Source: Usnea hakonensis (lineage: Eukaryota; Ascomycota; Lecanoromycetes; Lecanorales; Parmeliaceae). From it: 64,000 nt of DNA. Shown piece after piece: positions 56,701 to 64,000 of this stretch. The notes below the pieces were generated by a model. It was given only the letters and a program-made list of their open reading frames with translations, made no database searches and had not been told where the DNA came from. The position numbers were made by a program, and so were the translations under genes. The stretch is from assembly GCA_013423325.1 (NCBI GenBank), contig BLJB01000021.1, positions 36,596 to 100,595 of the forward strand, given 5' to 3'. Each line of letters starts with the position of its first letter. Position 1 is the first letter of the stretch.

Positions 56701-59700
56701 ATCCTAGATTAAGAAATGTCTCAGGCTGTAAGAGAGCGCAAAAAGCTAGAAAAAGCGCATCCTGAGATCAAGACAATGTGGAGAGATCTCGAAGCCGTCC
56801 CTTTGATCAAGCCTACGCAAGCTATACAACCTGATACGATTACGCGCAAGCTCAAATCGTTTCAGCTTGAGGGCTTGGACTGGATGATGAAGCAGGAGAA
56901 GTCCCAATGGAAAGGGGGTCTTCTTGGGGACGAAATGGGAATGGGCAAGACCATCCAGGCTGTGTCCTTGATCATGTCTGATTATCCGGCGAAGAGTCCT
57001 ACGCTGGTTGTCGTTGTAAGCTTTCGCTGCTATTGGTCCTGCACAGCACCAGTCATCTTCTCCGTTTTACTGTCCCTTTCGGTTTGATTTCAATCCGAAA
57101 GCTGCCTTCCATCATGCTTTCTCCGTGTATGACTGCCACTACCTATTGCGATATTCTAGATTTTATCACTGTGTCATTCAAAACTTGGGGACTATATTAC
57201 TACATCAAATGTATTTCTACAGAGCTGACTGTTTGCCACAGCCCCCCGTCGCACTTATGCAATGGCAAAATGAGATTAACGAATACACGGATGGCAAGCT
57301 GCGCGTCCTAATACACCATAATTCGAACCCAAAGGTCAAGAACATGAAATTAAAAGAGCTCAGAGGCTTCGATATAATCATGATATCTTACTCAGGACTC
57401 GAATCGGTCTATCGCAAAGAATCAAAAGGCTGGAAGCGTGACGACGGCCTGATTAAAGAGAACAGCAAAATTCATGCCATCAAGTATCATCGACTAATCT
57501 TAGACGAGGCACATAACATCAAGACCAGGACCACAGGAGGTACGAAATACACATAGTTGGAGATCTCTCATTTGCTTACTTGTATTCAGTCGCTAAAGCT
57601 TGCTTCGCACTTGAGGCAGACCACAAGTGGTGCCTTTCTGGTACCCCCGTACAAAACCGCATTGGGGAATTTTTTTCACTTCTACGCTTTCTTCAGATTA
57701 CCCCTTTTGCATGCTACTTCTGCAAGAAGTGCCCATGCGCTGAGCTCCATTGGACGCAAAATGAAGCAAAAAAATGTACGACTTGCGACCATACTGGCTT
57801 TGACCACGTCTCCATTTTCAACCAGGAGCTGCTTAACCCTATAATTCAAGGGGAAGACCATGAACTTCGCCGAGCTGCACTTAGAAAGTTAAGACTTGTC
57901 ACTGACCGAATTATGCTGCGACGCATGAAACGTGATCACACTGCTTCTATGGAGCTTCCCCCTAAGGAAGTCATCATTCACAATGAGTTCTTTGGCGAGA
58001 TCGAGCGAGACTTTTCTTCCAGCATCATGTCCAACACTACCCGCCAATTTGACACGTACGTGAGTCGCGGCGTTATGCTTAATAATTACGCGAATATCTT
58101 TGGCCTCATCATGCAGATGCGTCAAGTACGTCCTCCACCTAGATCAACCTTAATGATTTAGCCAGACTAACTCGTCAACAGGTAGCGAATCACCCTGATC
58201 TTATCCTAAAGAAACACGCGCAAGGGGGACAGAATGTTCTGGTATGCAGTATATGCGATGAAACTGCCGAGGAACCTATCCGTTCGCGCTGCCATCATGA
58301 ATTTTGCCGAAAATGTGCGAAGGACTACGTAAGATCTTTTGAAGACGAGAGTCCGGACTGCCCACGTTGTCACATCCCATTGACCATCGACTTCGATCAG
58401 CCGGATATTGAGCAGGACGAAGATAACGTGAAGAAGAGCTCCATTATCAATCGTATCAAAATGGAAGACTGGACATCATCTACCAAGATAGAGATGTTGG
58501 TTTACGACCTTTACAAGCTGAGAAGCCAAAAGCAAACCCACAAATCGATTGTATTCTCCCAATTCACGTCAATGCTTCAGCTAGTTGAATGGCGTCTTCG
58601 TCGTGCCGGCTTCAATACTGTAATGCTAGACGGCAGTATGAGTCCAGCACAGCGTCAGAAGTCAATCGAATACTTCATGAACAACACCGACGTCGAGGTT
58701 TTCCTCGTTTCATTAAAGGCTGGAGGCGTGGCTTTGAATCTGACAGAAGCCTCGAGGGTATTCATCATCGATCCGTAAATATCACCCTCTTATATGTCCA
58801 CGTATTCAGCTAAGGAACTTTTAGTTGGTGGAACCCTGCCGCGGAGTGGCAGTCCGCTGATCGTTGTCACCGCATCGGCCAGAAGCGTCCTTGTAAGTGC
58901 TGTCCTAGGAGTTTGGTCTATTGTCAATCCTAAATTGAGTCGCAAAGGAGATCTTTGATGGCCAGAATTCTTTTGTTTGAGAAGACGCTGACTTCCACGC
59001 AAGGTGTCATTACTCGTCTTTGTATAGAGGATTCCGTGGAGTCGCGCATGGTGATGCTGCAAGAGAAGAAGGCCAACATGATCAACGGCACCATCAACAA
59101 TGATCAGGTCGCTATGGAGAAATTGACCCCTGAGGATATGCAATTTCTATTTCGCGGAAGCTAGGCACTCTTTCCCCGGCTATGCGCATCATAAGTCGTT
59201 GGTTCAGAGTGGTAGAGACCCGCACAGTTCCATCACAGTCAACGGCCATAGCTTGATAGTCGGCATCAGCAGTTCGGGCATGACGTCGGATCTTTTCAAG
59301 GCAGATGCTTAGACGAGAGGAGGATGGAAAACTTCCTGAATTATCAAGATCTTTGTGAAGGGAGTGGTTATACTTTGCATCCAGAATTGATAAGGTAGTA
59401 TAGTATAGCTTGTTGCTCACAACACTTTCCGCGGTTCGCAATCCTTCCTACTAGATTACATTATTCCTGCACTGCGACTCGCCAATCGCAAGAAGGAAGT
59501 TCTCCAGACGAACCGCTCTAGAGTCTGCAAGTATGTCTTCTGCTGATGCCACTGCCGTTACTCAAAAGGAATTACTGCCAGAATGTCTCTGCCTTCGTCC
59601 AAAGATAAAACATATCAAGGTCTATCTTCCCACGCCTTCTCCACCTTTTAAGTTTCATCTTTGTGAAAAGCAAATTTGCACCATCCAACCGGGAGCTTTT

Positions 59701-62700
59701 TCAATGTCAATTCCAATGAGACAGATCTTTCACAAAAGTCCGACTATGAGGTTTTCTTCAGATCTTTCAATGTTGAAGCCGACGGTAAAGACTCCCCGTC
59801 CCTATGCCGGTCACTGTTGCTCACTTCCAACTTTTGCATCCTTTCCCCCAAAAGATTAGCGATACGCTATCTCCACAGCCTAGAGATTAATTTCGGCCAT
59901 ATCGCCTATGCTTCGAAACGCTCCGTTCCTTCGAAAATTGATGTATCGATCAAGGCCGGGCCAGCGTGACCGTCGCACGGAAAGCAAATGTTGACAGTGG
60001 AAAGATTTCGGCATTCAGCTTTCTCTACCTCGAGCCTGAAAGCAAATCACCATTTCTCCTGAAGCTGAAAAGGATCGTTTCGGAAAGACGGGCGATGTTG
60101 ATGTGCTCCAGGGCAAGTTTTGCATGGCCTGCGGTAAAGCGACTACCTTTGATCGGCGCTACTACGTCACTAATATCATGCTTGGGAGAAAGGAAGAGAT
60201 GAGGGAATGGCAAAGATAAATAAGCCCTAGGAAGAGAGGTCCAACGTTTGCGGACGGGGTGTGGAAGACTCAAAGTCGGGAAAATCAAATGAATTTACTT
60301 GAACAGCGATCTTACCATTGCTTAGACATCTGTCTGGCGGAAGAGAACCCCGTAACGGCGGAGACCAGTAGCTCTATAACAGTCCCATAGCAGTTGGCAG
60401 ACTTCTTGAATCGTAAAAAAAGTCATTATTTCTGACGAAATTGCAACCTATATCTCAACAGTACATGGAGCGAATGGGACAGTGGGTAAAATACGGTCAA
60501 TTTTCTTCCAGCTTTTCTGCGTCCTAGTTCCTGAGTTTTCTATATCAGAAACCTCTTGGGCGAAGAAAGATCTAGCTTTGATTGTCATTATTTCTAGAGG
60601 TGCAATAATGAACGGATTGGTTCTGGTCTTGAGTGACAAGGTTTTGGGACCCATGTTCGCCTCATATGAGGCGATTTCTGCAGATGGGATCTACGTTCGA
60701 AGCAATTAAGATAATACAGCCATAAAGCAATGCCGAAAGAGAGCGGGTATCTGTTATCGACGTCATCGCAAAGTTCCTTCCCAGGCTGGTATGCGCCAGA
60801 AGTCTCAAAATAATTGGTCATTATATTCCAATCGTTCGCTGCTGATCAAAGTCACTTCGGTCTTCACCCTTATGCCTCTTGATGGCGTTTCCATCTCTTC
60901 TAGGCTGATCTGGTCGTCTGAGTTGTCATGTTGTTTCTTGCCTCCGTGCACCTGCACATTGTGGCTCCCACGTGTACCGCTTTCAATGCCTGTCTCCTCA
61001 ATACGTGTGAAGGTTCTGCAAGCGCTACCTCCAACACTGTTGCGAGTCCGCATGTACAGCGAGCAAGTGCCGTTGCTATGGTCTTGGTCGTTCATGTTTC
61101 CCAAATCGTTGCACGTTGGGCCATGGTACGTGTTACTGACAAGCACTTTCAACAGCGGTCTAAGACTTGGCAAACATGAGCTTACGACACCCATAGTTGG
61201 CTCAGTAGCTGTCCAGATACCAGCATTCACGTAGTTCCCTTAGATGTTCATCAGGCCACTGTCTCTCTCCAAAAGTCTTTCATGTAGCAGCAATCTACTC
61301 ACAGGTGAGGTCAACGTCTTCCAATCGAGAGAGGACAATTAATCGGATGATGCTGCTTAAGCAAACGCTGTGAGTATTCTCAGTAACTCTTCAACAGCCA
61401 ACAGACAGGCTTGTTCTTACAAGCCAGCGACAATGAAAATAGACGTCAATGTTAGTTTTTGCCTCTTGGTTGTCCGCAGACGCCATAGCAAAGGGATTGG
61501 CTTCTTCCGTATCAGCGATCGTTCCTCTCGTATTTGCGTGCTAGACTTATACCATCAAGATACTTAGTGCATCCAGTGCACAATTAAATCCACCGGCGAC
61601 CAAGAAGAGCAAATTAATATTCACACAACGAGCATGCACTCTGTCTTCAAGGTCCCAAAAGGCATGTATAGGAACGCTGAAGTAAGGATACGTAAGTACG
61701 TTGGTCCGGCGGGGAAGTGGTCCGCTTACCACTGGAAGACGACAATCAATACGAAGATGATCGTAAAACAAAGCACAAAAGCAGTCATAACAAGTAGAAT
61801 GATCCGGAGCTGGGCAACGGGGAAAATCCTGCGATAGAACGCAAGACTCGATACGTAACCACATTAGAATGTCAATCCCGAAGTGCCTTCGTCGAGTGTT
61901 CTTACATTGAGAGCTTGTTAAGACAGAAGGTGAGCCCGAAGAAAAGCTCGAAGACAACGAGGGTTCTGAGGAACATCGCTGTCGCATCATGGGGAAGTAT
62001 CCAAATGTGCCTGCCAAAGCCCCGAGAAATCGCTATCTCTTGTGTAAGATATAATTGGACATGCTGCGGAGAGCTGAAAACTGACATATCAGATTCAGGA
62101 TCGGCAAGACGTATGAGAAAAGCTTTCCGATCGTTAGACAAACTTGCGGAGACAGGGTACCAAAGTAGGCCAATTACCAAGGCCACAACAATGAGAAAGT
62201 CATCCCACTGACCGTCACGTACGCTAGTCAGCACAGAGAGTTCTAGTGAAGCAAATGACAAGTAGCCTCACCCAGTATCCTGCTTTCGATATGTGCCGGG
62301 AGACGAGACGTAAAATGACAAAGACTGTAGGTATTATAATGAAGGCGATATTCGATGCTCGTATCCTGTCACCCTGGTCCGCGTAGAGACTAAAACCAGG
62401 TTTACCGATTGGAGGTGCCTCGTTGGTCATGATTCTGATGGTGTATTTTGCAAAAAAAGTTTTGATGCGAATGCTAGAAGATTGGCACCGTACTATGTTG
62501 TCTCTCTCTCTCTCTTCCCACTCCCATGAGCTTGTTGTCTGAGGGGCAAGCATCAAACAATATCAATCTGGGAGCTGTGGATTTGCGATAAAAAAAGGTG
62601 GCTTGGAGTCAGGGTTTCATCATGTGGCGAGGTATGGGCGTAGCACACTCAACAATGAATACGACTTAAGAAGCCCCTCCCGTTGTGAAGAATTTATTTT

Positions 62701-64000
62701 AGGTCGATACGGAGGGGAGAGCTCTGGTAGGCTGCTACCCATTACCTTCGAGTCAGACGTGTCAGTCGAGGCTGCACATTCATGGTGCCATGAATGCTGG
62801 CGTGCTGCAATATCTAGCGCTCGGACTAGGACAAACAAACAAATACCCATAATGATAAGGAGGGGCAAGAGGAGCTGACTACATTAGATATCTTAGATGG
62901 ATGTATTCAAGATATGGACACTACCTTAGTGTGCATTAGCGGTATGATGGCTGAAGGATTGAAGTAAAGTTGCTTACAGCCTATTGCAAAACAACCGAAA
63001 CCATGATAGCTCCCCCACCAAAATTTGGTGCGGAACTCACCAAATATAAGCTGGATACCAATAACCTCGCTATCGCTATAGAAAAGTCATATAGTACTCT
63101 ATTCAATACTCCAAATAGTGCTCCATTCAATATAGTACTCCATTCCATACCCCAAGTAGTGGTCCAAGTAGTGGTCCAAGTAGTGGTCCAAGTAGTGGTC
63201 CAAGTAGTGGTCTATTTAATACTCTATTTAACACTCTATTTAATACTCTATTTAACACTCTATTTAACACTCTATTTAACACTCTATTTAACACTCTATT
63301 TAACACTCTATTTAACACTCTATTTAACACTCTATTTAACACTCTATTTAATATAGTACTCTATTTTATACCCTATAGTAGTTTATATAATAGTATAAGT
63401 AGTAGTATAAATAGTAGTATAAGTAGTACTATTATTACTAAATCTAAAATCTTCCTACTAGATTTAATTATTATATAGCTTCTTAGTCTTATAGCCTCCG
63501 AAGGTCCGGATAGTCTACTATAAGGCTAGCGTCCGGATTCGTCTTCTAGATAAATTTAGCTATTCTAACTCTTATTTACTTATTTAGATTATTAATTTAA
63601 TTAATTATTTAAGCTATTATTATTATTATTATTATTATTTTTAGACTTTATCTTAATAAATAGTAGTTATATCTAGATTATAATATAATAACTATTATTC
63701 TTTATTTACTATATTATTATAAACCCGATAACTAAATTTATTATCTTATTAATAATTAGTCTTTGGATTGGAATTCATACTCGTGTCTATCTAACTATGT
63801 GAAAGATAATTACGGGAAGCTCTATGGCAATGATATAAGGGAAACCTTTGTAGCATCACTGCTACCAGGGTAAAAAACCTTACCGTACTCCTACTTGTCT
63901 CTACTGTTTTGAGTCTGTATACCACCTTCGACTGCTATCGCTCGGTACCTCCTGCGCTCGTGTTCCTCTACCCCCTTTGTGCCGACGCTAGCGTCCCTTA

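Overview
This window looks like a chromosomal segment from a filamentous ascomycete (Pezizomycotina). About two dozen genes are broken by short GT-AG introns, mostly 45-110 nt, often with CTRAY-like branch points. The protein set is typical of the group: a fungal hybrid histidine kinase, a PTH11-like rhodopsin-domain membrane protein, an HMG-box regulator, Svp26, Mdm31, Esc2/Rad60, Rad7 and Rad16. AT-rich blocks with C/T-diverged repeats suggest past repeat-induced mutation. I cannot name the class or species. Every gene model below was built by hand from reading frames and splice signals; spliced lengths that keep frame end to end were the main check.

Layout. 1-18.6 kb: start of an unknown minus gene; a SAM+HMG-box factor; SVP26 and BUD23 (head to head); IDH1; a secreted Kex2-type repeat precursor resembling alpha-pheromone precursors; an HCNGP/SAP30BP-like protein; a long repeat-bearing gap; a hybrid histidine kinase; ribosomal protein eL36. 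18.9-33 kb: UBX4/TUG and ARC40 (head to head), TRM112, SET1, GFA1. 33-42.7 kb: RIB4, the 20S proteasome subunits PRE10 and PRE7 (head to head), PNO1, MDM31-like, a class I methyltransferase, LSM6. 42.7-44.3 kb: AT-rich island with a duplicated diverged block and a 130-bp MITE-like element. 44.3-62.4 kb: ESC2-like, enolase, eIF3j (HCR1), a fungal Ser/Thr kinase, RAD7 and RAD16 (head to head), a possible decayed gene, and a PTH11-like membrane protein. 62.4-64 kb: gene-poor, with two adjacent 12-bp minisatellites and a very AT-rich tail.

How genes connect. Two divergent pairs encode partners of one complex: PRE10/PRE7 (20S proteasome) and RAD7/RAD16 (global-genome nucleotide excision repair). 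BUD23 and its activator TRM112 lie about 17 kb apart. PNO1, eL36, eIF3j, LSM6, BUD23 and TRM112 give the region a ribosome/RNA flavour, but the mix is ordinary housekeeping and I see no biosynthetic cluster, CRISPR array, defence system or other clearly new multi-gene system.

The most noteworthy oddities are: the pheromone-like precursor, with four TATTGAC boxes upstream and two hairpins just after its stop; the RAD7 start codon split by an intron (AT|G); the RAD7/RAD16 shared promoter; and an enolase whose conserved first intron lacks a GT donor.
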